Assembly: GCF_025766255.1 (NCBI RefSeq)
Contig: NW_026516684.1
Location: forward strand, 186,001 to 250,000
Source: Zychaea mexicana
Taxonomy: Eukaryota; Mucoromycota; Mucoromycetes; Mucorales; Lichtheimiaceae
Reading direction: 5' to 3'
Length of the DNA stretch: 64,000 nucleotides
Positions 1 to 11,455 of the stretch are shown piece by piece (position 1 is the stretch's first letter; each line of letters opens with the position of its first letter). The translations under genes were made by a program, and so were the position numbers. The notes below the pieces were generated by a model, which was given only the letters and a program-made list of their open reading frames with translations, searched no databases and was not told the origin of the DNA.

Positions 1-858
1 GGTATCCGTAGCCACCGTGCAACATCAATCCACCAATGCCTACATGGCTAGTCGACCCGGTTACTATGAAAACCGAGTTGATGCATATATCAGTTTCTCC
101 TTTTAGCCTAGTTACCCGGCCAATTGCCTCGGCATTTTCCTTGCACAATGTTAATCACCCTAACAGATAATCCACATTTCAACTTACCACATGCAAGGCC
201 ATATTCAGCTGCTGCCTTGATTACGTGGCTGGCCAGCGCGCCTCCTCCAGCTACCACATGTTTCTCATCCGCATTGATAAACACGTCGTTCAGCAAGCTC
301 AAATCAATCACAATGCCGTTCTCGATACTTGACGCGCCACCTGGGGAGTGGCCACCACATTTGACGACGAAGGGAAGGCCGTGACTTTCTGTCATGATTA
401 TCTATATGCATACGCTGATGCTTGTAAATTTCTTTTTTCATACTACATATCCTTCCAGAAATACAGAGCTTATTGACCACGCGTAAAACACTGACCGTTT
501 TGCGGACGTCTTCGGCATCGGCAACCATGACAACCGCCAGTGCGCGCTTCACGGCGCATTTGGACCAACGTCGCAGTGCATCGTTATAAGCTTGTCCGTG
601 ATGGCCCATAATGACGCGCGCCTTGGATGACAGAGACGAACCGAATGTTGTGAGTTGCTGCGTGGTAATTCTTCCACCTGCTTGATATCGCTTGTTGGTT
701 GGTTTCAAACGGAAAAAGTTTGGCGCGGGTGCGTCGCCGCTACTGGTGATATCGACTTGCTGTTCCTGTTGTTGAGCTTCATTGTTGTTGCTACTATCAG
801 CTGCTGGATCGTCAAAGTAGGCAGCAAAAGCTGGATCAACACCACAGAATTGGCACAT
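1..858 (-). CDS. FAD-linked oxidoreductase (berberine-bridge-enzyme-like), 3' part cut by window edge
   Basis: Partial gene read leftwards: exons 478..858, 188..401 and 1..63, so about the first 220 residues. The ATG at 858 opens an Asn/Gln-rich start. The FAD-binding type 4 (PCMH) fold follows, with LPFVVKCGGHSPGG matching the family motif 'LPFVVRSGGHS' and VGIGGLMLHGGYGY matching the 'GVGGLTLGGGYGWL' dinucleotide-binding turn. Introns are 402..477 and 64..187; phases 0 and 1 are consistent across both. Such enzymes oxidise alcohols or sugars with covalently or tightly bound FAD and reduce oxygen. Unlike secreted members there is no signal peptide, which suggests an intracellular enzyme. Substrate cannot be inferred. 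The substrate domain and C terminus lie outside the window. Confidence 0.85.
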
Positions 859-1785
859 TGAGGTAAAAACAAGTATTAGTGATAGCTAGAAAGAAGAAAA
901 ATAAAGCAGCGCTTTATTATAAAGCATGGGATTTTTTCTCCTCTGTCTTACCACACTATGATGATAGCAACGGGAACAGAAACGACCGCCCGAGTTCCGA
1001 TACTCTAAGGAAGCATTGATTGGTAGATTTTAGGTTATTTACTGATCCGCGAAGCGTTCTATCGGGTAAATATCGACCATCCGTGTGCGTTACAGGAAAA
1101 TTAACGTGTACCTACTCGTTATTTGCGGAAAGTTGATTGCAAGAAAGTGTCTTCTCCAGTATTTTTACATCTACCCATTGTAAAATATTATGTGAGCATC
1201 GAATATTTACCGCTATTCTTCGGTACTGCATGTGTGTAACGTACTTTTGTATTAGGATATCATGGTTTCAAAGTATCATTTTGCTGATGATTTAATCCCT
1301 AACCAAAGTTTTCAAGCTTGAGCATATAGTGTGAGTTCTATCCACCTGACAGCGAAGTGTATACTCCTGCGCATTGGAAAAGAAATGTCTAACACAACTT
1401 CTCCACGATAATCCCACAAAAAGTGTTTCCCATCAAATGACCACCAGCTCCCTTCTTACACGGTCATGCTTCACTGGATGCACTAGTTGTCGACTAGTGA
1501 GATTGCGCCTCCAATCTTGTTCTAATTGTGAAGTTAGTAGCTGGCATCAATAGGACTGCTACACGAATCGAAGAATGTATTAAACAAACGAGGTACAGAA
1601 GTGCATGATCACCGGAACACCATCCCTCGCGGGCTTTGACATTGGTTTACAAGGTTGTTCCGTTGTACCAGCCGATGATTGGCGGAACATTTCCTACAAA
1701 AGAGGAAGGAAGCAGTGCCTGAAAAGTCTCCGTGTCATTTTTGCGCTTTTTTTTTCTTTTCTTTCTCTTGAAGTTTGTTTAAATC
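859..1785. other. Intergenic region between divergent genes
   Basis: No supportable gene. It holds the 5' flanks of the flavin oxidoreductase (leftward) and ZNG1 (rightward). A pyrimidine run at about 1745-1770 lies just before the ZNG1 ATG. Short open frames here lack homology or codon-like composition. Confidence 0.6.
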
Positions 1786-3238
1786 ATGAGCAACGATCGT
1801 ATCCCTGTCACTGTATTAACCGGCTTCTTGGGTAGTGGCAAGGTAATTAGACCTTTCTCCTTAATCAACGAAATCTTGTAACAGCTCATTAACGAGAGTC
1901 ATTTTACACTTTGTTGATATACTAGACCACACTTTTGAACTATATACTCAAAGCCCAACACGGCAAAAAGATTGCCGTGATAGAAAACGAGTTTGGGGAA
2001 GTAGCCATTGACGATAAACTCGTTGTTGTCGATGCTGGACAAGAAATATACGAGACGCAGAACGGATGGTACAAGCAAAGCTTAAAAATTTAAAGAGGAG
2101 CATGACAGAGGGGACAAAATGATTTATGCGTTTTTTTTACTGATATTATGTCCGGTACCTTAACTGTAATAGCCTTTGTTGCAAGGTAGGTTGCCATGAT
2201 TAGCATCGCTAACAAAAGCACACCTGACATACTAGCCGACTCTTTTTTTCTCTCATTCACTATATAATAGGTGCGAGGCGATCTAGTAAAGATCCTTCAT
2301 GAGCTGATCGAAGCCAAAAAGCCTTTGGATATGGTGTTAATTGAAACTACTGGTATGGCCGATCCAGGTCCGGTAGTCCAGACCTTCTTTGTGGATGAAA
2401 AGGTGCAGGAAGCGTTTAAAATGGATGCAATTGTCACCATGGTCGATGCCAAACATGCAGAAATGCACTTGACGAAAGATACCGACCAACGAGCTGAAGC
2501 ATATCAACAAATCGCATTTGCCGACGTTTTGTTACTTAACAAGATCGACCTTGTTCAACGGTCAGACCGGGACAAGATCATTGACCGGATAAAGGAAATC
2601 AATGATGTACAAATCATCCCTTGCGAGTATGGACATGTGGATCTCGACAAGATCATCAATATCGGTGGATTTGATCTTGACCGCGTACTTGAACGAAAAC
2701 CTGCATTTTTGCGTGAGGCAGAAGAAGAAGGAAAAGAAGGACATGGCCATGATCACGAGCATGTAAGTAAAAAAGTGGAAGATATGTTAAATTCTAGGTT
2801 ACTTGACTAAATTTGTTGCGGAACTTGCGTATCACTCATTAGAAGCGTCATGACGAGCTTGTCACATCTGTCGGCATCAGTGAAAAAGGCGAGCTTGATT
2901 TTGATCATCTCAATCGTTGGATACAGAGTGTATTAGCATCGTTAGGCCCCAACATTTATCGCACGAAAGGTATTCTTAATGTGGAAGGAGAAGAAGACCG
3001 ATATGTCTTTCAGGGTGTACATATGGTAAGCTAGCAGTTTTAAGTTCTTGGACAACAAACAATCGTCTTTCTCCCTAATGATCATACGTCTATTGGATGA
3101 TAATAGATCTTTGATGGACAACAAGATCGAGCATGGCATGAAGGAGAAGACCGGACGAACAAGCTAGTGTTCATTGGCAAAAATTTAAAGCGAGAAGCAC
3201 TTGTAGAAAGCTTTAAACAATGCATTGTAAACAAATAA
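1786..3238 (+). CDS. ZNG1: Zinc-regulated GTPase metallochaperone (COBW/CBWD family)
   Basis: Spliced CDS 1786..1842, 1926..2068, 2173..2185, 2271..2762, 2843..3025, 3107..3238 (1020 nt, 339 aa). Seen: Walker A GFLGSGKT near residues 13-20 split by intron 1; ENEFGEVAIDD switch region; GC-L-CC metal motif; ETTGMADPGPV (Walker B region); LLNKIDL (guanine specificity, NKxD); His-rich loop GHGHDHEHKRHDE; C-terminal CobW_C domain with RTKGIL. The family hydrolyses GTP to load zinc into client proteins; in yeast and vertebrates the best known client is methionine aminopeptidase 1. The CxCC and His-rich loop are expected metal ligands. Start chosen because the ATG directly precedes the Walker A strand. 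The 13-nt exon carrying the CxCC motif is unusual (see findings). Confidence 0.93.
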
Positions 3239-3337
3239 GAGTAACTGTACATGATTTATTATGAGTTCTATATCCTAAATGTATGTGTAATGTATATATA
3301 ATGAGTAATGTGTAAATGTTTAAATGGGCTTTTCCAT

Positions 3338-4273
3338 CTATGCTACTGTAGCAGCTTCAGCAGACCTTATCGTCGAATGCTGTTTGCTCAAATCTACAGA
3401 TGCAGTCCCTGCTGTTGACTCTGATTCCTTTTCAGCTACTGCCTTTGGCTCATCGACCACCACTTTCTCTTTCCTGTCATTGGTTTTCTTCTTCTTCTTT
3501 TGCTTGGGCTCGCTCCATAATTTATTCCGGAGAATTAGCGTTTCCAATCCCAAACCAGGACCAACTTCCAAAATCGGATATGTTTTGCTTTCGAGCATCT
3601 TAATCTCGATAGGTGTAAACTGTGACAATACAAAGTCTGACACATCATCCACTTCGCGAGACTCGGGTCGACCTACACCTAGTCGTACTCGCCAAAAGGT
3701 ATCTGTTCGCAAATGCTGAACAACTGACTTTATGCCGTTGTGGCCGTTGGCTGAACCCGATGCTTTTAACGACACTTTGCCGAGATCGCGCTGTAGATCG
3801 TCTTGAAATATGTATATGCTCGTTTCAGGTATGGAGAGATCGCGGGCTATTGGGATTGCATATACGTGAAGCATCAATACAAAGCTCAATTCTTCTTTTG
3901 TTTAGCGGGCCCTTTTCATTAAATATTACCTGCTTTAGAGACGGAGGGGCCGGAAACGTTCATTGGAAGCCGTGATTTCAACAAGGTCAACTCCACCTCA
4001 GTGTAATCGGCCCCTTCTTGACGATCGAAAGGAAGTAACAACTTTGTCTGTGCAATGTGACCCTTCCAAGGTTTATGTGGGATCCATTTCAGTAGAAGAC
4101 GGTTGGCAAGATGATCTAGAATCATCATGCCCGCATTGTGTCGCGTATTAGGATGAGTATAATTACCCAAGCCAACAAACTGTATGTATAGAAATTGGTG
4201 CGCGAGTAATGAGTAAATGATTTAAATATGAAGGCGAGAACAGGAAACTAACCAATATCCTATTCGCTGGCAT
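3338..4273 (-). CDS. PTH1: Peptidyl-tRNA hydrolase (Pth1 type)
   Basis: Spliced on the minus strand: 4253..4273 (21-nt first exon), 3930..4179, 3338..3846; 780 nt, 259 aa, phases consistent. Seen: FVGLGNYTHPNTRHNAG carrying the catalytic His of the TRHN motif; MNVSG (conserved substrate-binding Asn); FQDDL with the conserved Asp; ASGSANGHNGIKS, the glycine/Asn loop that contacts the tRNA end; FWRVRLGVGRP. It cleaves the ester bond between peptide and tRNA on prematurely released peptidyl-tRNAs. A Lys-rich then Glu/Ala/Ser-rich tail of about 60 residues follows the catalytic domain and is absent from bacterial enzymes. No clear mitochondrial presequence, so location is open. It ends 99 bp from the ZNG1 stop in convergent orientation. 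Confidence 0.9.
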
Positions 4274-5948
4274 AATGAGAGAGTGTAAAGCAAAAAGAGC
4301 GGGAGAGAAGAAAAAGTTGGTTGTGTTTCAGGGCACTGAGCTGATTCTGGAAGTAGAGATCATACTCGCTTTTATAGTGGTTAATAAATCCAAGTTGCAT
4401 GAATCAGCACGCATTATTAGTCATACATACTGTGTTTGTTTGACATAATAGGTGTCAAGGCCGAAGTTGGCGCAGTAGCCACGCAGCTAAACGTACACAA
4501 TCCGCAGTTAATCGGATTGTTTAATTATTATCAGTAAGCAACTGAGTGCAAAACCTTGAGTATGGACATCCGCCAAGAAACCACCTTTCAAGCAAGGTAT
4601 TTGTACGGAACTGCTTTGAATTGATGTTACCAAACTTACCTTGCATAACGTAATAGTATGACAAAAGGAAAGCTACCGACAAAGGAACGAGCAAAAAGGA
4701 ATCTTATACATTATTAACAGTTGCGTTCTCGAAACTTTCGGCTGTTTTTCCTCTTCTTCGAAACCTCAAAGCTTGACAGAGAAATTTTTACATATTCAGA
4801 GGTAGCATTAACTACAGGTAGCTGCCACAATCAGTTCTTCAATGTCTCAAGGTCATCCGCCGGGTAACATCATAGTAGCAACTTTTCGATGATACTATAT
4901 GGCTTCGCTTGCTGTTCCTTTACCGGAAGGCCATGTCGGACACGCATCATCGATATGAACGCGGGTTAGAGAACCTTAGTAAAGTGGATGGCGAGCACCA
5001 TTTAGCGCTCTATTGTATGTCCTGTTGAACACCGTATTGGAAACCAAAATGTTCGATGTTGCTTAGAATGGAATATACCCTGACAATAGTAATGGCGGGG
5101 AAGATCCGCAAGAGAGTGAATGTTCCAGATCAAAACACGACTCTTAGATTTTTGTTTGTTCATTTATTAAGGAACAAGTTGTATTGCGCAATGAGTGTAT
5201 ATTCTAGTTGTCTTAGACTAGTGAATTTACATCTGCAGTTTTAAAATACGGTTGAGTGCAAAGACATTTGAACACCTCCATATATTTAAAATCACCGGTT
5301 CTAATGGATTTTCCAACTATTAAACTTAGGCTCTTAATCAATGCAACTACTCATATAACCGCAAGATTATTAAATAATTTCTCAGAGTAGGGTATCGAGA
5401 TACAATCCTAATAACCCTCAGCTAAAACTGAACATTGGAAGCTCGTTGATTGTGCTATTTGTCCGCTAATCATAAAGTGTCTGATATACATATACTAAGT
5501 TTATAGCCAGTAATATACTGTTCCGAGCTGTATACCAAGCTTTTCGAGTCCATCGGGCTACTTATCTAATGTATTGTTGCATTTAGATATCATCTGCGTA
5601 ACCCTGCTTAGTAGGTTTTTTTTTTCGGTAAGAGGTAGAAGAGCAACCCCATAGATATAAACTCAATATCAGCTATACACTAGCATTTCCTAAAGATCAT
5701 AAGTGCAAGAACGTCTTAAAGTAGTGATAATGTACTGTCTGAAGTACTACAAGAATGTAGCAGGAAAAGGTTGCTTTCGATCCGATTACTTCGCGTGTGT
5801 CACTCTCAAAAATGTCAAACCACAAACGTGCAGCGGGACCTGAATCCAGTCGAAAAAATATGAACACGCGTTGGCAGCGCAGACCTGGGGACGAAACTTG
5901 ACATCTCGAACTCCATCGTTCTTTTCTTTAAAAAACTTGATACCAAAC
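4274..5948. other. Gene-poor intergenic region
   Basis: AT-rich, stop-rich in all frames; no ORF here resembles a protein. It holds the upstream regions of PTH1 (leftward) and CCT3 (rightward). Confidence 0.6.
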
Positions 5949-8287
5949 ATGCAAGCACCCGTCCTTGTTATGAGTATGTTGTACTTTTAAATATTTAGAT
6001 ATGCTTTCTCTACAAGGTACATGTATTAATCGGAGCACCAATTTATAGACACCAACATGGAACGAGAGCAGGGTCGTAAGGCTCAGCTCTCCAACATTAC
6101 TGCAGCAAAGGTAGGCAAAAACTGTCATCTTTGATTTGCGAAAAGAGAGACCACTCGCTTTGATTTCTTTTCACTGCTTTTATAATACGATGGGTGATGG
6201 GCGGAACAGGATGATTCTTTACACGTCAGAAGGATTACCAACTTTTTATTGAACAAATCAAAAACTGTTCTTTTTTTACGATTCTGTGTTCATTAATGTA
6301 GACTGTTGCTGATGTTATCCGCACATCGCTCGGTCCACGGTCCATGCTCAAGATGTTGCTCGATCCTATGGGTGGTATTCTTTTGACGAACGATGGTAAT
6401 TCCATTCTTCGTGAGATCGAAGTAGATCACCCTGCTGCCAAAAGTATGATTGAACTTTCCCGGACACAAGATGAGGAAGTTGGTGATGGCACTACGAGTG
6501 TTATTATCCTTGGTAAATACAAGACACAAAAATGAACTGGACTGTAACTCTCTTCAAATGTATAAAAAAAAGAAGGTGCACCTACTAATGCTATATATAT
6601 TTTTATAGCTGGTGAAGTTCTTGCACAGGCATTGCCTCACATTCAAAACAACATTCATCCTATCATTATCATCAGCGCATTTAAGAAGGCTCTCGAAGAC
6701 GCATTGCAAATTGTCGAGGAAATCTCTACACCTGTCGATGTCAACAACACCGAAGAAATGTTGAAGCTCATCAAATCATCAATTGGTACAAAGTTCGTCA
6801 GCACGTGGAGTGAATTGATGTGCAAGCTTGCATTAGACTCTGTCCGAACTGTTGCTAAGGAAGGTGAAAATGGCCGTCGTGAAGTTGATATCAAGCGATA
6901 TGCCCGTGTCGAAAAGGTAATGATGGAGGGATTGATAAATACAGAAAGGAGGTAAAGTTGCATTTGTTTATGAGCAGTATATACTAAATGACGCAATGGC
7001 GGAAAAAAAAAGATTCCCGGTGGTGAAATTGAAGAATCCCGAGTGTTGGATGGCGTTATTCTCAACAAGGACGTCACTCATCCCAAGATGCGTCGACGCA
7101 TCGAAAACCCACGTATCATCTTGCTCGATTGCCCTCTTGAGTACAAGAAGGGTGAATCTCAAACCAACATTGAAATTTCCAAGGAAGCCGACTGGAACAG
7201 AATATTGCAGATCGAAGAAGAGCAAATCAAGACCATGTGCGACAAGATCATTGAGCTCAAGCCTGATATGGTGCTCACTGAGAAGGGTGTTTCAGGTATA
7301 TTCACTACGAATTGAGCAAAAGGAAACATCAGTTGAAAAAAGACACTGTTTTTCTTACACGGCAACAAACCCGTTTTTGTATAGACTTGGCCCAGCACTA
7401 CTTTGTCAAAGCAAACATCACTGCCATCCGTCGTGTGCGCAAGACTGACAACAACCGTATTGCACGTGCTGTCGGTGCTACTATTGTCAATCGCGTCGAT
7501 GATCTTCGGGAGTCGGATGTGGGCACCAAGTGCGGTCTCTTTAACATTGAAAAGATCGGTGACGAATACTTTACTTTCTTGACCAAGTGCGAGGATCCCA
7601 AGGCCTGCTCTATCATTTTGCGCGGTCCTAGCAAGGATATCATTGCCGAAGTTGAGCGTAATTTGCAGGATGCCATGTGCGTTGCTCGCAACGTCTTCTT
7701 CAATGCCAAGTTAGCTCCTGGTGGTGGTGCTACTGAGATGGCAGTATCCGTCAAGTTGGAAGAAAAAGCCAAGTTGTTGGAAGGTGTTGAACAGTGGCCT
7801 TACCGCTCTGTGGCAGAGGCCATGGAGGTTATTCCCCGGACGCTTGTCCAAAACTGTGGTGGCAATGCTATTAAGATCTTGACACAGCTACGCGCCAAGC
7901 ATGCAAATGGCGAGCACACCTTCGGTATCGATGGTGAATCTGGCAAGGTCGTTGACATGAATGACTACGGTATTTGGGAACCTAGTGCAGTCAAGGTCCA
8001 AACCATCAAGACCGCCATCGAGGTAAGCCAGGAATTTTTTCTTCCCTTCAAGCTTTGTTTTGCATTCAAGTCTATGATATCTAATGAATAATGAACCACC
8101 TTTGTAGTCTGCATGCCTGTTACTGCGTGTCGACGATATCGTATCCGGTCTCTCGAAGAACAAGGGTCAGCAAGGTGGAATGAGTGCCGAGCAGGCTCAG
8201 GTAATGTTTTTGAAGAAAATTACTGATGAAATCAACTCCCAGGCTAACCCTTTGTTTATACAGGAAATGGCTGAGATGCAACAATAA
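5949..8287 (+). CDS. CCT3: T-complex protein 1 subunit gamma (CCT3)
   Basis: Eight exons: 5949..5973, 6049..6110, 6302..6512, 6609..6916, 7013..7295, 7385..8022, 8108..8200, 8264..8287; 1644 nt, 547 aa, the usual CCT length. Seen: MQAPVLVMN start typical of CCT gamma, [13 protein letters not shown], the ATP-site loop [20 protein letters not shown] phosphate-binding motif, [16 protein letters not shown], and [11 protein letters not shown] of the equatorial domain. The subunit is part of the hetero-oligomeric cytosolic TRiC/CCT ring that folds actin and tubulin using ATP. The first exon has 25 nt and the last 24 nt. Intron 4 ends in an A-rich acceptor (GCGGA9G) with a TACTAAA-type branch site about 30 nt upstream. 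Codon use looks optimised (GGT, AAG, GTC), in line with high expression. Confidence 0.97.
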
Positions 8288-8702
8288 GTTAGCAGTAGGG
8301 TTGTGTAAAAAAGTAGTATTAGATGCATTAACAAAAAAAAAGTTGGAATTTATGAACTTAAAAAAAAGAACAACGCAACGAATTTCTGCATTTTACTTTA
8401 AAAGTTCAGCCCTGCTCATCCATCTTGCAGCTGCGTGGGCTAGATGAGAAAGCATTACTGGTTATTGAACCACCTTTGCCAAATTGTAACCATCCAGGGC
8501 GATGGCGACCTAATATGTTTAGCAGCCAGGATTGTGCTCAAGAGTAACACAAATAGGCTATTTTTAGCCTCAGGGCATATTCTTTTTTTCTTCTGTGGCA
8601 GTGTTCTCAAAATAAGCCTCTCCATCGTCACCCCTCCTCGCTCCTCCCTCCCCTTCTAACCAAGAAAAACCTCTCTCTCGCTCATTTATCCCTTCCATCA
8701 TC
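8288..8702. other. CCT3 3' flank and promoter of the next gene
   Basis: No gene. A long C/T-rich tract (about 8625-8700) lies directly before the next ATG, a common feature in front of fungal genes. Confidence 0.55.
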
Positions 8703-9348
8703 ATGGCCCATCACCATCTCCAGGCCCGCCTACTAGCAACGCTCATTGCTCTTTTTTGCGCCGTCGGTCTCACATTTGCCGCCGACATTATCAGAATCGA
8801 TCAACCCACTGGTAGCCAACAGATTCCTAGCAACACTGACAATCCGTTCATTTACACAATCTTGGGTGCTCAAGCTAGTAAGTTTCTTGGGTTTTTTTAA
8901 AATGTACTTTTTTTTCCGTTTCCATGGAAACCGAAACCTGGTAACAAATAAAGTGAAACCGTTCTCAAAGCAACTAATTTTTTTTGCAATGTTTCTCTAA
9001 CCAGACGGCATCACGGACGCCTATTATCCCAACTCGTTCTCTGTTGATTTCCAGTGGATTCAGAACGGCAATGATAGCAACGTCTTAAAGTTCAACGCCA
9101 TAAGCTCCGTGGACGCTACTCCTGCACCTGCAGGTGTGTCCGATAAGCAGTACACACAGCAGACATGGAAGACACCCAACTGCCACTTCTTCACGCGTTA
9201 CCGCACAAGCGACTATAGCTTTTCGTTGGTTGTTACACCGACTTATTCCACTCTCACTTTGAATCAGACTGCGCCTGGTCCTGAACAGTCAGTGCTGACT
9301 GTGCCGCTCAACATCCAAGTCAACAACGGCACTTTCCCTCGGTGCTAA
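8703..9348 (+). CDS. Small secreted protein of unknown function
   Basis: Exons 8703..8877 and 9005..9348 (519 nt, 172 aa). The first 26 residues form a signal peptide: a His-rich start, then the hydrophobic core LLATLIALFCAVGLTFA with cleavage likely after AFA-like small residues. The mature part is about 145 residues and starts ADIIRID. It carries several N-x-S/T sites (NDSN, NQT, NGT), many Ser/Thr and a final Cys; another Cys sits in TPNCHFF. No GPI signal is seen, as it ends in a polar FPRC. I recognise no family. The composition suggests a beta-rich extracellular or wall-associated protein. The start is fixed by the signal peptide. Confidence 0.7.
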
Positions 9349-9406
9349 ATGTATTGAGTGGTAAACAAAGATTAGCAATCACACCTCTGTTTTCTATAGA
9401 ACATCA

Positions 9407-9434
9407 AGCAGCAGCAGCAGCAGCAGCAGCAGCA
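9407..9434. repeat. (AGC)n microsatellite in the 3' flank
   Basis: About nine uninterrupted AGC units starting 58 bp after the stop of the secreted protein gene, probably in its 3' UTR. It is not in a reading frame with any gene. Confidence 0.95.
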
Positions 9435-9714
9435 AATTACCCCACTTTGTATTGAAATGAATAGCATTCGCACACCCGATCTTACTCGCTCACAAACCAT
9501 CAACCTTGTCTCTCTCTTTCTCTCTTTCTTTCTGTTGGCTTTAATCGCACAGCATAATAATAATTGAATACATTTATTTAAAACCCCACTCTACATAATG
9601 GTTTCCATAACTTTCCCATAACGAGTGTATTCTCCGTCCTACCTTTGTCCCCCGCGCAGGGTGTTTATACTTGGTAGATTTCATGGCGACTCACGACGTC
9701 AAACCGAGCGGGGC

Positions 9715-9721
9715 TGACTCA
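9715..9721 (+). promoter_or_regulatory. Candidate Gcn4/CPC1-type site (TGACTCA)
   Basis: Perfect palindromic TGACTCA 244 bp upstream of the homocitrate synthase ATG. Fungal general amino acid control by Gcn4/Cpc1 bZIP factors acts through this heptamer at amino acid biosynthesis genes. A further GACGTCA-like element lies about 25 bp upstream. The match is exact, but a 7-mer also occurs by chance several times in 64 kb; other copies are at about 20310 and 21293. Confidence 0.5.
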
Positions 9722-9964
9722 GCTCTTGATCAACTCCGGTCTTGCCATTCTTGCAGGTTTCTCTTTTTTTGTGACTATTCATCTAGATTTCTGAGATAAT
9801 CGTGTGGGCGGGTTTCCATCGCGTTCAAAAACGTCGCTTATATTTGAGACCAACCTTTCATAACCTTCTTTCTCTTCTCTCCCACTCTCACACACACATT
9901 TCCTCTCTGTTTTTTTTATCTCCACTTGCACTGACGCACCCTCCTGCTTAACAAGAAAAACACC

Positions 9965-11455
9965 ATGTCACAACAAAACGGAACTGTAAACAACCAAGCC
10001 AAGGATCAAAACCGTACCCGCGAACCCATCGTGTCGCCATATATGCCGAAATACCCCGATCCCATGTCCAATATCTCAAACTTCAAGATCATTGAATCCA
10101 CTTTGAGAGGTATATATTTACAAACACACATTCATAGGAGTATAACTCCAGCAATTCATGCATATGTTATGCAATACTAACATACTGGATGATGATGTCG
10201 ATATATAGAGGGTGAACAGTTCGCCAACGCCTTCTTTGACACGGAAAAGAAGATTGAAATCGCAAAGTCGCTTGATGAGATCGGAGTGGACTACTTGGAA
10301 CTCACCTCGCCCGCTGCATCTGAGCAATCACGTAACGACTGCAAGGCCATCTCTAGTCTGGGTTTGAAGGCCAAGATCTTGACGCACGTTCGTTGCCACA
10401 TGGACGACGCCAAGCTTGCAATTGATACCGGTGTTGATGGTTTGGACGTTGTGATCGGCACATCGAGCTACTTGCGTGAATTCTCGCACGGCAAGGACAT
10501 GGAATATATCACCAACAAGGCCATTGAAGTCATCAGCTACATCAAGAGCCAGGGTTTGGAAGTCCGTTTCTCCACTGAAGACTCTTTCCGTTCAGATCTT
10601 GTTGATCTGCTGAGCATCTACAAGGCTGTTGACAAGATCGGCGTCAACCGTGTCGGTATTGCCGACACTGTCGGTTGTGCCAACCCCCGCCAAGTCTACG
10701 AATTGGTCCGCACCCTGCGAAGTGTTGTCAGCTGTGATATTGAGTGCCATTTCCATAACGACACTGGTTGTGCTATTGCCAACGCTTATGCTGCTTTGGA
10801 AGCCGGTGCTACCCACATTGATACCTCGGTCCTTGGTATTGGTGAGAGAAATGGCATCACGCCTCTCGGCGGTTTGCTCGCCCGTATGTATGCTGCTGAT
10901 AAGGAGTTTGTCAAGAACAAGTACAACTTGACCAAGATTCGCGATGTTGAAAACATTGTTGCCGATGCTGTCGAGGTAACGTTTTGTTCAAATGGACGGA
11001 AAGGAAATTATGTGTCGCTTTGATGGGATTTTAATTGGTGTTCCCTTTTTTAGGTCACCGTTCCTTTCAACAACTACATCACTGGTTACTGTGCCTTCAC
11101 CCACAAGGCAGGTATTCACGCCAAGGCTATTTTGAACAACCCATCAACATACGAAATCTTGAAGCCAGAGGACTTTGGTATGTCACGATATGTCAGCATT
11201 GGTCATCGTTTGACGGGTTGGAATGCGGTTAAGAACCGAATCGAGCAGCTGCAATTGACGGATCTCAAGGATGAGGACGCCAAGGTGGTTACGCAAAAGA
11301 TCAAGGAGTTGGCCGATGTCCGACCATTGTCTTTGGATGACGTTGATACCCTTCTTCGTCACTACCACAATGCCAAGAATGAAGGCGTACATACTCACTT
11401 CTTGGACAACATTGATACACCAGACCAGATCACTCAAATGGGCGCTACCGCATAA
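9965..11455 (+). CDS. LYS20: Homocitrate synthase (lysine biosynthesis, alpha-aminoadipate pathway)
   Basis: Exons 9965..10109, 10209..10975, 11054..11455; 1314 nt, 437 aa, as in the family. It condenses 2-oxoglutarate and acetyl-CoA to homocitrate, the first committed step of fungal lysine synthesis. Seen: [19 protein letters not shown] (catalytic Arg/Glu entry motif), [41 protein letters not shown] (GERxGxTPL of the HMGL-like TIM barrel), and HKAGIHAKA with the metal-binding His pair, then the C-terminal regulatory domain. No mitochondrial presequence is visible. The two introns lie just after the STLRE motif and inside the domain linker. Codon use is strongly biased, suggesting high expression. 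A TGACTCA site upstream fits amino acid control. The symbol follows yeast; LYS21 is an equally good name. Confidence 0.96.

Larger units (their letters stand above)
9349..9964. other. Intergenic region with homocitrate synthase promoter
   Basis: It holds the 3' flank of the secreted protein gene and the promoter of the lysine gene, with a long C/T-rich tract (about 9855-9945) shortly before the ATG. Confidence 0.6.

Noticed and set aside
1605..1835. Open frame overlapping the ZNG1 start
   Set aside because: It runs across the ZNG1 ATG in another frame, has no motif, and ZNG1 homology fixes the true frame.
9707..9730. GGGGCTGACTCAGCTC looked like the start of a TPP aptamer core
   Set aside because: The remaining conserved parts (ACCTGATC, AATACC, GCGNAGGGAA) are absent; it is read as a TGACTCA site instead.
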